Source of the DNA: Clostridium lacusfryxellense
GTDB lineage: Bacteria; Bacillota; Clostridia; Clostridiales; Clostridiaceae
Direction: 5' to 3'
Assembly: GCF_018861735.1 (NCBI RefSeq)
Contig: NZ_JAHLEB010000020.1
Span: 1 to 64,000 of the forward strand
Length of the DNA: 64,000 nt
The notes below the pieces were generated by a model. That model did no database searches and was not told where the DNA came from. It saw only the letters and a program-made list of their open reading frames with translations. Numbering within the stretch: the first letter of the stretch is position 1; every line of letters starts with the position of its first letter. The translations under genes were made by a program, and so were the position numbers. This document shows, piece after piece, positions 34,595 to 44,422 of the stretch.

Positions 34595-35599
34595 TTGAAA
34601 AATGAATGGAACGATTTTATAGAACTTGGTAAAAATGTTCTTCTAGAATATGATATAAGACCACAAAATTTAAAACTGCTTCAAAGTAAAGGTTTGAAAA
34701 CATTATGGAAAGTACTCTATAAAAATAAACTTATATGTCTTAAAAGACTAAATCAATCAATTGAGCAAGCACTTTTCTCTGTTAATGCTCAAATATATAT
34801 ATTTAATAATGGCGGTAACGTACCAAAGATTTATCCTAACTCTAAAGGTGGTCCTATTACCGAATATAACGGTCAATTATTTATATTATACAGTTGGATT
34901 GAAGGACGCGATATGAATTTAGAAAATCCTAAAGATTTAACCATCGCTTTAGGTTCTCTTTCGAAGTTTCATATAGACTCTATTGGATATGTACCTCCAT
35001 CTTCTGCCATTATATCTTCAAAACTTGGAAATTGGCCAAAGCAATATGAATCTATGAAAAATAGGATGATAAAATTAAAAGAAATTTGTTTACAAACACC
35101 TAATAATATATCTTACACAACCTATACAAATAATATAGATCCAATAATTGAAATTTGTAATAAAACTATTAATTTAATTAATAGTTCTCCTTATAGTAAT
35201 TTATGTAGTATTGGTCAAAAGGAGTCATGCTTATGCCATCAAGATTTTGGTACAGGAAACGTAATGTTATCAGAAGGCACAGGCATTGTTATAGATTTAG
35301 ATAGTGTTACCTATGATTTGCCCGCTAGAGATTTAAGAAAAATTATATTAAAACGAATGCATAAATTAAATGACTTTAGTATAAATAGTTTTGAAACAAT
35401 CTTAAAATATTATGAAATAAATAATATTTTATCACTAGCTCAAAGAGAAGTGTTAAAAATTGATTTAATGTTCCCACACTTGTTCTTTGGTTTAATAAAG
35501 AATTTGCATAAAAATCTTAAACCAGTTAGTAATGACAGAATTTCTTCAATTGCTGACTTTGAGCAAAACAAATTCTCCGCTCTTGGAAAGTGGCTTTAA
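34595..35599 (+). CDS. CotS-family spore coat protein (kinase-like fold), copy 2
   Basis: 334 residues, paralogous to the preceding gene, with the same CHQDFGTGN catalytic loop, VIDLDS and DLPARDLRKII. Overall identity is low, so the duplication is old. The start is TTG with GGGAGG 8 bases upstream. It lies 44 bp after copy 1 and 12 bp before the glycosyltransferase. Catalytic residues look intact, so phosphorylation of a coat sugar or protein is possible. Confidence 0.85.
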   Translation: MKNEWNDFIELGKNVLLEYDIRPQNLKLLQSKGLKTLWKVLYKNKLICLKRLNQSIEQALFSVNAQIYIFNNGGNVPKIYPNSKGGPITEYNGQLFILYSWIEGRDMNLENPKDLTIALGSLSKFHIDSIGYVPPSSAIISSKLGNWPKQYESMKNRMIKLKEICLQTPNNISYTTYTNNIDPIIEICNKTINLINSSPYSNLCSIGQKESCLCHQDFGTGNVMLSEGTGIVIDLDSVTYDLPARDLRKIILKRMHKLNDFSINSFETILKYYEINNILSLAQREVLKIDLMFPHLFFGLIKNLHKNLKPVSNDRISSIADFEQNKFSALGKWL

Positions 35600-35611
35600 A
35601 GGAGGTCCATT

Positions 35612-36748
35612 ATGAAAATAGCAATAATTTGCACAGAGAAACTTGCATTTCCGCCAGTAAATGGTGGAGCTGTTCAAATGTATCTCGAAGGTGCCTTACC
35701 CATATTATCAAAGTTTCATGAAATAACAGTGTTTAGCATACAAGATCCTAAGCTACCAAACAGAGATTTATTAAGTGGTGTGAAATATATACGATTACCT
35801 TCAAGTACTACAGATGAGTACGTGCGTGGTGTCAAAAACTACCTTACAAATGATTTTAATTTAGTTCATGTATTTAACAGGCCTCGTTGGGTTCCATTTC
35901 TAAGTAAAGATTTAACTTGTTCCTTTAGTTTAAGTTTGCATAATGAAATGTTTCCAGTAAAAAAAATAAGTTCTTCCATGGCCAATGCATGTATTGATAG
36001 AGTTAGTTTTATAACAACAGTAAGTCAGTTTATTGCAAATGGGGTAAAAGAATTATATCCCTCAGCTGAAGGAAAACTTCACCCTGTTTATTCTGCAGTA
36101 GATTGTAATATATATAACCCAATTTGGCTTGGCGATAAGGATTCACAAAGAACGGATCTACGCGCAAAATATGGACTACAAAATTATAAAACGGTATTAT
36201 ATGTAGGCAGGTTAACACCTAAAAAAGGTACTCATATAGTCTTAGATGCAATGAATTCAATTATGATGTCTCACCCAAATACTGCTTTAATGATTATAGG
36301 GAGTAAGTGGTATGGTGGGAATCAACCAACTGATTATATTAGGTTATTAAAGAAATTTTCTGAGAATCTTATAGGCCCAGTCATATTTACAGGTTTCCTA
36401 AATCCTAGTGAAATTCCAAATTATTATAGTATAGGAGATATTTTCGTAAATATGTCGCAATGGAGAGAACCTTTAGCACGAGTTCACTACGAAGCTATGG
36501 CTGCAGGACTACCTATTATAACCACTAATCGTGGAGGTAATGCAGAAGTAATGGTGGAAGGCGTAAATGGCTTTATAATGAATGATTATGATAATCCAAG
36601 AGTTCTTGAGAAAAATATAGTTAGACTTCTAGATAATGAAGATTTAGCACTTACCATAGGCAAAAATGGAAGAAAATTAGCTTTAGAAAAGTATAGCTTT
36701 GAAAGACTAGCTGACGATTTATTAAAGCTTTTTGATTCTGTAAAATAA
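35612..36748 (+). CDS. GT4 glycosyltransferase, CotSA-like
   Basis: 378-residue GT-B enzyme. NGGAVQMYLEGALP near the N-terminus, a conserved VSQFIANGVKELYP, YSAVDCNIYNP, and the C-terminal half with VLYVGRLTPKKGTHIVLDA, MIIGSKWYGG, IFTGFLNPSEIPNYY and REPLARVHYEAMAAGLPIITTNRGGNAE (E-x7-E region). Its place after two CotS genes matches cotS-cotSA in Bacillus, so coat glycosylation is the likely role. Excellent AAGGAGG site before ATG. Confidence 0.9.
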   Translation: MKIAIICTEKLAFPPVNGGAVQMYLEGALPILSKFHEITVFSIQDPKLPNRDLLSGVKYIRLPSSTTDEYVRGVKNYLTNDFNLVHVFNRPRWVPFLSKDLTCSFSLSLHNEMFPVKKISSSMANACIDRVSFITTVSQFIANGVKELYPSAEGKLHPVYSAVDCNIYNPIWLGDKDSQRTDLRAKYGLQNYKTVLYVGRLTPKKGTHIVLDAMNSIMMSHPNTALMIIGSKWYGGNQPTDYIRLLKKFSENLIGPVIFTGFLNPSEIPNYYSIGDIFVNMSQWREPLARVHYEAMAAGLPIITTNRGGNAEVMVEGVNGFIMNDYDNPRVLEKNIVRLLDNEDLALTIGKNGRKLALEKYSFERLADDLLKLFDSVK

Positions 36749-36774
36749 TTTTGTTAATCACTTAGGTAAAAATC

Positions 36775-36824
36775 AAAAGTGAGTGAGTTATTTTTACACA
36801 TTTAAAATCAACCACTCACTTTTT
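36775..36824 (+). terminator. terminator of the CotS cluster
   Basis: AAAAGTGAGTG (36775-36785) with CACTCACTTTT (36814-36824) and a T7 run within and after the right arm; 27 bp beyond the glycosyltransferase stop. Confidence 0.75.
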
Positions 36825-36859
36825 TTAAAATATTTTATTTAATCGGGAGGTGTATGTTC

Positions 36860-37849
36860 TTGAATACATTTTTAGTAACTGGAGGCGCAGGTTTCATTGG
36901 TTCAAACCTTTGCGATTATTTGTTGAAAAAGAATAAGATTATCATTATTGATAACTTTAATGAATTCTACGACCCAAATATAAAAAAAAATAATATTAAT
37001 GCTATAAAAAAAACAATGAAAATCGGTAAAATCCCTTATGATAATCTAATAATAGAAGAAGGTGATTTGCGAGATATTAACTTTCTAACTAAAGTATTTA
37101 CATCTAACCATATAGATGTTGTGGTTCATCTTGCCGCTATGGCGGGCGTTCGTCCATCTATTATAGACCCGTCATTGTATAACGATGTAAATATTTCTGG
37201 AACTATAAATTTATTAGATTTATGTAATAAGTTTGACGTTAATAGATTTATCTTTGCTTCCTCTTCTTCTGTATATGGAAATAATTTTAAACTTCCCTTC
37301 GCTGAATCAGATTCAGTAGATTTCCCAATATCACCTTATGCCGCTACTAAAAAGTCCGGTGAACTTATGTGTCATGTTTATAGCCACCTTTATGGAATAA
37401 ATGTTGCCTGTTTAAGATTTTTCACTGTTTATGGTCCAAGACAAAGACCAGATCTTGCTATATATAAATTTACAAAACTCATATTTGATGGGAAAGAAAT
37501 TTCTCTATATGGAGATGGTACAAGTCAGAGGGACTACACATATATAGAGGATATCGTTCAGGGAATAGCTAAGGCCATCACCTGGGCAAGTAAAGGCAAT
37601 CACAAGTATGAGGTATTTAATCTAGGAAGATCTGATACCATTACTCTTAAATATATGTTGCAAAGATTAGAATATGAAATTGGACAAAAGGCTAATATTA
37701 AGTATTTACCAATGCAACCTGGGGATGTGACTATAACTTATGCTGATATATCTAAATCTAAGGACATTCTAGGTTATAATCCATTAACAAAATTTGATGA
37801 TGGGATTTCTAAATTTATTAATTGGTTTAAAGATGTTACTTTACCCTAA
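36860..37849 (+). CDS. NAD-dependent epimerase/dehydratase (UDP-glucuronate 4-epimerase-like)
   Basis: Extended SDR enzyme. Rossmann GGAGFIGSN near residue 8, LAAMAGVRPSI, catalytic Ser/Tyr/Lys in SSSSVYG and SPYAATKKSGE, RFFTVYGPRQRPDLA and GDGTSQRDYTYIEDI. These motifs fit UDP-glucuronate 4-epimerases, which make UDP-galacturonate. The convergent neighbour is UDP-glucose dehydrogenase, which makes the substrate, supporting this reading. I favour TTG 36860 (9 bases after GGGAGG) over ATG 36854 (3 bases). 329 residues. Confidence 0.87.
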   Translation: MNTFLVTGGAGFIGSNLCDYLLKKNKIIIIDNFNEFYDPNIKKNNINAIKKTMKIGKIPYDNLIIEEGDLRDINFLTKVFTSNHIDVVVHLAAMAGVRPSIIDPSLYNDVNISGTINLLDLCNKFDVNRFIFASSSSVYGNNFKLPFAESDSVDFPISPYAATKKSGELMCHVYSHLYGINVACLRFFTVYGPRQRPDLAIYKFTKLIFDGKEISLYGDGTSQRDYTYIEDIVQGIAKAITWASKGNHKYEVFNLGRSDTITLKYMLQRLEYEIGQKANIKYLPMQPGDVTITYADISKSKDILGYNPLTKFDDGISKFINWFKDVTLP

Positions 37850-37863
37850 TTATACAAATGAGA

Positions 37864-37896
37864 AGGCTAGTACTATTTTTTCTAAAGTACTAGCCT
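37864..37896. terminator. bidirectional terminator between epimerase and ugd
   Basis: Perfect 11-bp stem AGGCTAGTACT/AGTACTAGCCT (37864-37874 with 37886-37896) between convergent genes. T-tracts are modest on both sides. Confidence 0.7.
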
Positions 37897-37909
37897 ATTA
37901 ACTTTCTAT

Positions 37910-39217
37910 TTAGCTTTTAATATTTCCTTTTCCTATAGAATAATATGCTTTAATTTTTGCTTGTATAATCTTTTTAGTGTCCAACATATTTCTTCCATCA
38001 ATTATTACAGATTCCCTCATAAGTTCTTTTACTTTAAACAAATCAATGTTTAGAAATTCACTCCATTCTGTACAAATTATCATTGCATCAGTGCCCACTA
38101 AACATTCGTACGCATCATCACAATAAATTATATCTGGGAATATCTTTCTTATCTCCGGACTAGCCATAGGATCATATGCTTTTACTTTAACTTTAGCTTC
38201 TAATAACTTTTCAATTATATATAAGGAAGGAGCCTCCCTAATATCATCTGTATCTGGTTTAAATGTTAAGCCAAGTATAGCTACCATTTTACCTTCAAGC
38301 TCATTATAATGTTCACTTAATATACTTACGGGTAATACTCTTTGTTTTTCATTTACATCAACAGTACTTTTTACTATTTTAAGTTCACAGTTATAGTTTT
38401 CGGATATTTTAACTAAAGCTTTTGTGTCCTTAGGGAAGCACGATCCACCATATCCAATGCCTGCATTTAAAAATAGCGGTGATATTCTTTTATCAAGTCC
38501 TAGTGCATAAGCTATTACATCAATGTCTGCACCAACTTTATTACAAAGATTAGCTATTTCATTAATAAACGAAATTTTCACAGACAACAATGCATTAGAT
38601 GTATATTTAATTAACTCTGCTGTTTCTGGGCTTGCAAAGACCATTTTTATTTTAAATGATTCATATAAATTTTTCATTATATCTTTTGCTTTTATTGAGT
38701 CACAACCTACAACTATTTTATCACCATTAAAAAAATCATCTATAGCTTTTCCTTCTCTTAAAAACTCTGGATTAGAAACTACATCAAAATATTCTCGTGG
38801 TACATTATTTTCAAGTAGTTTGCGTTTTATATATTTTTGAGTACCTACTGGCACTGTACTTTTAGTAACAACTACCTTATATTTATCAATATAAGGTGAA
38901 ATTAAGTCTATCACTTGTTCTACTTGACTCACATCTACATCCCAATTTTCCTTCGTTGGTGTTCCAACTGCAATAAAGATTATGTCGGAAGACTTAATTG
39001 ATAGTGCTAAATCATCAGTAAACAAAACACTATCCTTAATTAAAGATTCTTTTAATAATTCATCTAATCCCTCTTCAAAAATAGTTGGCACACCATTTTT
39101 TAGCAATCTTAATTTATTTGAATCCTTCTCAACGCATATTACTTTATTTTCTTTTTTACCGAAACATAATGCAGTTATAAGTCCTACATAACCAGCTCCA
39201 ATAACGCATAAATTCAT
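37910..39217 (-). CDS. ugd: UDP-glucose 6-dehydrogenase
   Basis: Oxidises UDP-glucose to UDP-glucuronate with two NAD+. GAGYVGLITALCFG is the N-terminal Rossmann motif; IFIAVGTPT, TVPVGT, NPEFLREGKAIDDF, then the catalytic cysteine in GYGGSCFPKDTKAL (about residue 260), LGLTFKPDTDDIREAPS, and TEWSEF. 435 residues, typical. A single gene with its own GAGGAGA site. Confidence 0.96.
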   Translation of the reverse strand: MNLCVIGAGYVGLITALCFGKKENKVICVEKDSNKLRLLKNGVPTIFEEGLDELLKESLIKDSVLFTDDLALSIKSSDIIFIAVGTPTKENWDVDVSQVEQVIDLISPYIDKYKVVVTKSTVPVGTQKYIKRKLLENNVPREYFDVVSNPEFLREGKAIDDFFNGDKIVVGCDSIKAKDIMKNLYESFKIKMVFASPETAELIKYTSNALLSVKISFINEIANLCNKVGADIDVIAYALGLDKRISPLFLNAGIGYGGSCFPKDTKALVKISENYNCELKIVKSTVDVNEKQRVLPVSILSEHYNELEGKMVAILGLTFKPDTDDIREAPSLYIIEKLLEAKVKVKAYDPMASPEIRKIFPDIIYCDDAYECLVGTDAMIICTEWSEFLNIDLFKVKELMRESVIIDGRNMLDTKKIIQAKIKAYYSIGKGNIKS

Positions 39218-39481
39218 ACCATCACATTCTCCTCTTTTATAGTGTCACAATTTTCATCATATACGTTTAATTGTTTTTAATAATTTTCATTAGTAAACTA
39301 TAATTTCTGTTTAAATACTATTTTCCAGTATACAAATACTATATGAGGTTATTCATAAATTGGTGATAGTTCGTCCACTTTTCTAAATAAAAAAATAAAC
39401 CATAAAAGTAAAGTAGTATATTATGTTATAATTCTTATATAAAAATTTTCTTAAAAATACATTAAAATAGTGAGGTATAAA

Positions 39482-40318
39482 ATGATCTTTAGTAAATTAG
39501 TAAAAATTTTTGAGTATATGTATCATTTACATAATAGAAATTTTAAATTATATTTTAAACCTACTCTCGCACCACTTCATGAGTCTGTTGTTACAAACTC
39601 TATACATTGGGTAGGTCATGCCACTGTAGTGATTAATCTATTTGATAAGGTGATAGTAACTGACCCAGTAACTAGTTTGCATCTTGGTCAAATGAAAAGA
39701 ATAGTAAAACCATCATTAAACTTAGCATCCATTAATATTGACTACATACTTCTATCCCATGGTCATATGGATCATATGAATTATTCTACTTTAATTAGAT
39801 TAAATAAAAGTGCTTTAGTTATAACACCTAAAAATTTATACATTCCATTAAAAATTTTAGGATTTAAAAATATAATAGTTCTAAATAATGATGAAATGTA
39901 TAGTGATGATTTCATAAAAATAAAATCATTAAAAGCAAACCATGATGGTAGACGTTATCCTTGGGGTGCTAAAGCTGACAGTAACTCTTACATAATTGAA
40001 AGAAACTTTAAAAAAGTTTTTTTTGCAGGTGACACTGCTTATACTGATATTTATAAAGAATTAAATGCAGATGTTGCTCTAATGCCTGTAGGTTGCTATA
40101 AACCTGATGAATACCAGGAAATGCATTGTTCACCTGAGCAAAGTTTTAAAATGTTTAAAATGACAAAATCCAAATTAATGATTCCAATTCATTATAAAAC
40201 TTATATTTTAGCTCAAGATGAAGATGAGGTTACCATAGACACTTTAAAGAGAATAAATGACGGAAGCATAAAAATTATTGATATTGGTCAAACTGTAAAA
40301 TTAGATGATTATGAATGA
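39482..40318 (+). CDS. MBL-fold metallo-hydrolase (UlaG/NAPE-PLD-like)
   Basis: 278-residue metallo-beta-lactamase-fold hydrolase. IHWVGHATVVIN and VTDPV at the N-terminal half, the metal motif SHGHMDHMN near residue 100, FFAGDTAYTD near 185, and PIHYKTY for the last ligand. The order resembles N-acylphosphatidylethanolamine phospholipase D and UlaG-type lactonases. The start is ATG 39482 with GAGG 6 bases upstream; GTG 39470 precedes the site. Substrate unknown. Confidence 0.85.
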   Translation: MIFSKLVKIFEYMYHLHNRNFKLYFKPTLAPLHESVVTNSIHWVGHATVVINLFDKVIVTDPVTSLHLGQMKRIVKPSLNLASINIDYILLSHGHMDHMNYSTLIRLNKSALVITPKNLYIPLKILGFKNIIVLNNDEMYSDDFIKIKSLKANHDGRRYPWGAKADSNSYIIERNFKKVFFAGDTAYTDIYKELNADVALMPVGCYKPDEYQEMHCSPEQSFKMFKMTKSKLMIPIHYKTYILAQDEDEVTIDTLKRINDGSIKIIDIGQTVKLDDYE

Positions 40319-40324
40319 AAAAAT

Positions 40325-40358
40325 AGCAGGCAAAGATAAATATATATCTTTGCCTGCT
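40325..40358. terminator. bidirectional terminator
   Basis: Perfect 14-bp stem AGCAGGCAAAGATA/TATCTTTGCCTGCT with a 6-nt loop between the convergent MBL and SNF2 genes. Confidence 0.8.
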
Positions 40359-40362
40359 CCTA

Positions 40363-43300
40363 TTAAACAAATAAATCTTCAATGTCATTGCGGCTCATCT
40401 GAGAGATCAATAATTCTGCTCCTGTTTCCTCATTAATAACACTTTGCGAAATTTCTTTTTTCTGTTGTTGTAGTTTAAATATTTTTTCTTCTATGGTTCC
40501 TCTCGCTATTAGTTTTATAACCTCAACTGTTTTTTTCTGTCCAATTCTATGAGCCCTATCTGTAGCTTGCTCTTCCACAGCTGGATTCCACCAAGGATCA
40601 AAATGTATTACCATATCTGCACCTGTAAGATTTATGCCCGTACCCCCTGCTTTTAAAGAAATTAAGAATACCTGTGATTCCCCTTGATTAAAATTTTTAA
40701 CCATATCAACTCTTTTTTCAGCCTTAGTTGATCCATCTAGATACATATATTCTATGTCTTTCTCATCAAGTCTTATTGAAATGTTCTTTAATACCCTTGT
40801 AAATTGAGAAAATATTAATATCCTGTGGCCTTCTTCTAGGCTATTATCTAAAATCTCATCTAGAGCTTCCATTTTTCCACTACCTCCATTATAATTTTCA
40901 ATGAAAGTCGAAGGGTCACAGCATATCTGTCTTAGCCTTGTTAATATTGATAATACTTTAAACTTGCTTTTATTGAAACCTTTTGCCTGAATATCCTCTT
41001 CAAGTTCTCCTTTTGCATCCTTTAAATATGCTAAATATACCTTTTTTTGTTGCTCTGTCATTTCTACTGAAATTCTATGTTCTATTTTAGATGGCAAATC
41101 TTTTGCGACCTCGACCTTTGTGCGCCTAAGTATAAATGGTTTTACATGATTATTTAGTTCTTTAAGTGCCTTCTCGTTTCCATCTTTCACAATTGGCGTT
41201 TCATATTTTTTTGAAAAAGCACTGTGATTTAACATATATCCAGGCATTATAAAATCAAAAATCGACCAAAGTTCAGTAAGAGAATTTTCAATTGGAGTCC
41301 CTGTAAGTGCGAATTTACATAAAGAATTTATACTTTTTACAGCATGAGAATTTTGTGAATTAAAATTTTTGATAAACTGTGCTTCATCTAAGAAACAATG
41401 CCTAAATTTTATTTTTTCATAATCTTCAAGGTCACGCCTAATAAGGGCATAAGAAGTAATAACTACATCGGATTCATTAATATTAAGTTTTTGCTGATCT
41501 CTTGTGTTTTTATTTCCTGATATTACTATGCAATTTAGCGTTGGTGCAAATTTCTCTATTTCATCCTTCCAATTATATACAACAGATGTAGGGCATATTA
41601 CAAGGGAAGGTTGTTTGTTATCATTTACCTCAACTTCTGATTGAATAAACGCTATTGCTTGAAGTGTTTTACCAAGTCCCATCTCATCTGCAAGTATTCC
41701 TCCAAATCCACAACTAGATAGAGTTTTCAACCACTTAAATCCTATCTTTTGATAATCTCTCATTATTTTTTCTAAAGATTTAGGTACTTCGGCTTTAAAC
41801 TCTACTACGTCTAGTGCAGTATTAACTAAGTCTTTAAATTTTTTATTTGTTCCCACAAAACCCATCTGTTCTCGTTTTAATTTTTCTTCTATGTATATGG
41901 CATTATATTTAGAAAGTAGAATCTTATTTTTTGAAATATCTTTATCCTTAATATTAAGATACTCCATCATTTGAGCCACTTTAATTATATTATTTGAATC
42001 TAATAATACAAAACTTCCATTTTTAAGTCTATGATATTTTCTTTTTTCTTTTAAGGATGCGAAGATACTACTAAGTTCAATATTATCTACACCCTCAATG
42101 CTAAAACTAAATTCTAAAAGATTATCTTTATTAAGTGTTATATTTGACTTATATCCAGAGCTACCATGTACCTTAATTTTTTTAAATTCTTCAGAATAAT
42201 ATACCTCTGCCATTTCCTGAAGCTTCTCTAGTCCAGAAATCAAAAACTTTAGAAGTTTATCTTCATCTATAATTTCAAAACCGCTATTTGTTCTGACAAA
42301 TCCAAATTCATGAAACTGATTTATGATGTTCATTTCCGTGTCCAAGTCTCTTATAAGTGCTTTACCATCCTCTGCTTTATTTGCCGTACTATTAAAAGGA
42401 TCTATTTCTATATCCCCATACTTAAAAGTTATTAATACCTCTACATTTTCAGATTTTTTTTCAAAATATACAATTGCCTGAAGCTCTTTTATATAAAATT
42501 GATCTTGCAACGTTGTATCAATGGCAACTTTTTTACTTATTTTATTTAAAGTAGGAAGCACAAATGAAGCTACATCATCTTTTTCCTCTTCATAAAATTC
42601 TATAAAACTATTTTTTTCTTCTTTGAATCTATTATAAAAAGGCAAATATGCATTCTTTTGATCAATAGGTAGTTCATATATTGTACCTTCATAAAAAAAG
42701 AATTGACCATCTAAACAAAGTGCAGTAGGCATATTCTGCTTTTGTTCTAGTATAAATTTATTATTTTCTCTATTAATTTGAAATTCTAGTGGCATTGGTT
42801 CCTTAGCTATACTCACATTATTATATGTTTCACCGTCTATCGCTACGGTAAGTTCTCTATTATATAAGCACCTAAATAATCTTTTAAGCATACTATCAGT
42901 AAAATAAGCTTTTTTACCAGATAGAAACCTTATTGCATTACCCCTGTATGTATCTGCAGCTCCAGCGACAACCTGTAGTTCACTTGTCTCCTTAAATAAC
43001 TCAATGATGTCTAAATCCTCATCTCTAAACGAATGTACATAAGGATTGTATGTGAACTTTTTTCCGAATTCCATTGATTCAACACTTTTATTATAACAAT
43101 TAAAAAATTCTTTTATATTTTTAACTACATAAAGTTTATCCTCACCAACTTTAAGACTAACAAAAGATTTTCTGCTATCATTATTAAGCTCATACTCATA
43201 TTTTATATCTAAATTTAAATATATTTTTGCTCTTGGAGCGCTAGTTATATTATTAGTTATTTGTTTAATTAAATTATTGGTTTTAGCCATCTTCTTTTCT

Positions 43301-43638
43301 TTAATAATTTGATCTTTTTCATGATAAAATTTAAGTAAGGTAGCAACAACATGTTTACACATATTTCTCTGTCCATAATAACCAAAACCAAACTTATTAC
43401 TACAATCACAACTATAATTCATAAAAAAATCAATATTATCAAAACTTACATCCACTTTATACAAAGTAAAATTTGAAGATTCCACAGTCGAAATTATATC
43501 AGTTTCTGTATAGTCTTCTCGCTCTTTTATTTCTACATCCATATTCTTAACTTTATTATTTAAATAATATTGTATTCCACTTTTATAAATAGCCTTGTTA
43601 GTTCTTTTACGTATAATATCTTCATCAATATCTATCAA
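40363..43638 (-). CDS. SNF2-family helicase with SWIM zinc finger
   Basis: 1091-residue Swi2/Snf2 ATPase. The N-terminal SWIM domain (CDC...MCKHVVATLL, about residues 75-105) precedes a long SNF2-associated region. The ATPase core starts near 640: LADEMGLGKTLQAIAF (motif I), DEAQFIKN (II), LTGTPIENSLTELWSIFDF (III), ILIFSQFTRVL (IV), LKAGGTGINLTGAD (V) and DRAHRIGQKKTV (VI). All look intact. I start at TTG 43638 because GGGGTGA precedes it by 6 bases; a GTG at 43647 is inside the site. Role in transcription or repair is not settled for bacterial members. Confidence 0.92.
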   Translation of the reverse strand: MIDIDEDIIRKRTNKAIYKSGIQYYLNNKVKNMDVEIKEREDYTETDIISTVESSNFTLYKVDVSFDNIDFFMNYSCDCSNKFGFGYYGQRNMCKHVVATLLKFYHEKDQIIKEKKMAKTNNLIKQITNNITSAPRAKIYLNLDIKYEYELNNDSRKSFVSLKVGEDKLYVVKNIKEFFNCYNKSVESMEFGKKFTYNPYVHSFRDEDLDIIELFKETSELQVVAGAADTYRGNAIRFLSGKKAYFTDSMLKRLFRCLYNRELTVAIDGETYNNVSIAKEPMPLEFQINRENNKFILEQKQNMPTALCLDGQFFFYEGTIYELPIDQKNAYLPFYNRFKEEKNSFIEFYEEEKDDVASFVLPTLNKISKKVAIDTTLQDQFYIKELQAIVYFEKKSENVEVLITFKYGDIEIDPFNSTANKAEDGKALIRDLDTEMNIINQFHEFGFVRTNSGFEIIDEDKLLKFLISGLEKLQEMAEVYYSEEFKKIKVHGSSGYKSNITLNKDNLLEFSFSIEGVDNIELSSIFASLKEKRKYHRLKNGSFVLLDSNNIIKVAQMMEYLNIKDKDISKNKILLSKYNAIYIEEKLKREQMGFVGTNKKFKDLVNTALDVVEFKAEVPKSLEKIMRDYQKIGFKWLKTLSSCGFGGILADEMGLGKTLQAIAFIQSEVEVNDNKQPSLVICPTSVVYNWKDEIEKFAPTLNCIVISGNKNTRDQQKLNINESDVVITSYALIRRDLEDYEKIKFRHCFLDEAQFIKNFNSQNSHAVKSINSLCKFALTGTPIENSLTELWSIFDFIMPGYMLNHSAFSKKYETPIVKDGNEKALKELNNHVKPFILRRTKVEVAKDLPSKIEHRISVEMTEQQKKVYLAYLKDAKGELEEDIQAKGFNKSKFKVLSILTRLRQICCDPSTFIENYNGGSGKMEALDEILDNSLEEGHRILIFSQFTRVLKNISIRLDEKDIEYMYLDGSTKAEKRVDMVKNFNQGESQVFLISLKAGGTGINLTGADMVIHFDPWWNPAVEEQATDRAHRIGQKKTVEVIKLIARGTIEEKIFKLQQQKKEISQSVINEETGAELLISQMSRNDIEDLFV

Positions 43639-43743
43639 AAATTTCACCCCATCGAGTTTTTCTAGTTGCAGTATCTTTATCTTATGATTATTTACCTTAA
43701 CTATTATTATATACTATAATAACAATTGTTACAGATTAAAAAA

Positions 43744-43766
43744 CACACCCAAAGTAATTGAGTGTG
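43744..43766 (-). terminator. terminator of the cold-shock gene
   Basis: CACACCCAA/TTGAGTGTG (43744-43752 with 43758-43766) pairs on the minus strand with one G-U and is followed by a T6 run. Confidence 0.8.
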
Positions 43767-43809
43767 CCAAATTATATTCATTTATAATATGATAGAGCAT
43801 AAATATATT

Positions 43810-44013
43810 TTAAAATTTTTGTACATTAGATGCTTGAGGTCCCTTTGGTGCCTTTACTACGTCAAATTGTACTTCTTCACCTTCATGCAAATCTTTTCTT
43901 GGTCCTTCTTCTTTTATTGCTAAATGGTGGACAAATACATCTTCACCATCTTGACCTGATATAAATCCATATCCTCTTTCTACATCATACCACTTTACTA
44001 TACCTGTTTGCAT
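43810..44013 (-). CDS. csp: cold-shock domain protein
   Basis: 67-residue OB-fold RNA-binding protein. RNP1 GYGFISGQ and RNP2 DVFVHH are intact, as is the starting GIVKWYDVERG. It binds single-stranded nucleic acid and relieves RNA structure. Strong AAGGAGG site; the upstream leader is short, without the long cold-box leader of E. coli cspA visible. Monocistronic. Confidence 0.97.
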   Translation of the reverse strand: MQTGIVKWYDVERGYGFISGQDGEDVFVHHLAIKEEGPRKDLHEGEEVQFDVVKAPKGPQASNVQKF

Positions 44014-44153
44014 ATATTTACCTCCTTATCGCACTCTGAAATATATAATTTTTCAAAGTTTAGATATAGTATTCGCTATAAACAACTAACTAATACTTTT
44101 AATAAACATAAACTATAACATCGACAATAAAATTAATTTTTATACAATAAAAA

Positions 44154-44192
44154 AAGCAATCCCGACATATTAACTATATGCTAGAATTGCTT
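44154..44192 (-). terminator. terminator of the tRNA pair
   Basis: AAGCAAT (44154-44160) with ATTGCTT (44186-44192), with additional inner pairing, and a T-run on the minus strand after the stem; 33 bp past tRNA-Gln. Confidence 0.65.
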
Positions 44193-44225
44193 ATATTTAT
44201 TTTTTAATAATCATTTAAAAATGTT

Positions 44226-44300
44226 TGGCTAGGATGGCAGGATTCGAACCTGCGGATGCCAGAGTCAGAGTCTAGTGCCTTACCACTTGGCTACACCCCA
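44226..44300 (-). tRNA. tRNA-Gln (CTG)
   Basis: 75-nt cloverleaf. Acceptor TGGGGTG pairs with CATCCTA (two G-U), D-arm AGCCAAGTGGTAAGGCA, anticodon loop CT-CTG-AC between CTAGA and TCTGG, T-loop GGTTCGAATCC, discriminator G and encoded CCA. Confidence 0.95.
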
Positions 44301-44314
44301 ATAGAACAAATTAA

Positions 44315-44389
44315 TGGTGACTCCTAGGGGAATTGAACCCCTGATTCCACCGTGAGAGGGTGGTGTCTTAACCTCTTGACCAAGGAGCC
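44315..44389 (-). tRNA. tRNA-Glu (CTC)
   Basis: 75-nt cloverleaf. Acceptor GGCTCCT pairs with AGGAGTC, D-arm TTGGTCAAGAGGTTAAGACA, anticodon loop CT-CTC-AC between CCACC and GGTGG, T-loop GGTTCAATTCC, encoded CCA. It is 14 bp upstream of tRNA-Gln in the same transcript. CTC is the minor Glu isoacceptor in AT-rich clostridia. Confidence 0.95.
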
Positions 44390-44422
44390 TTATAGGTAGT
44401 ACTTATTTGCACTACGAGATAT

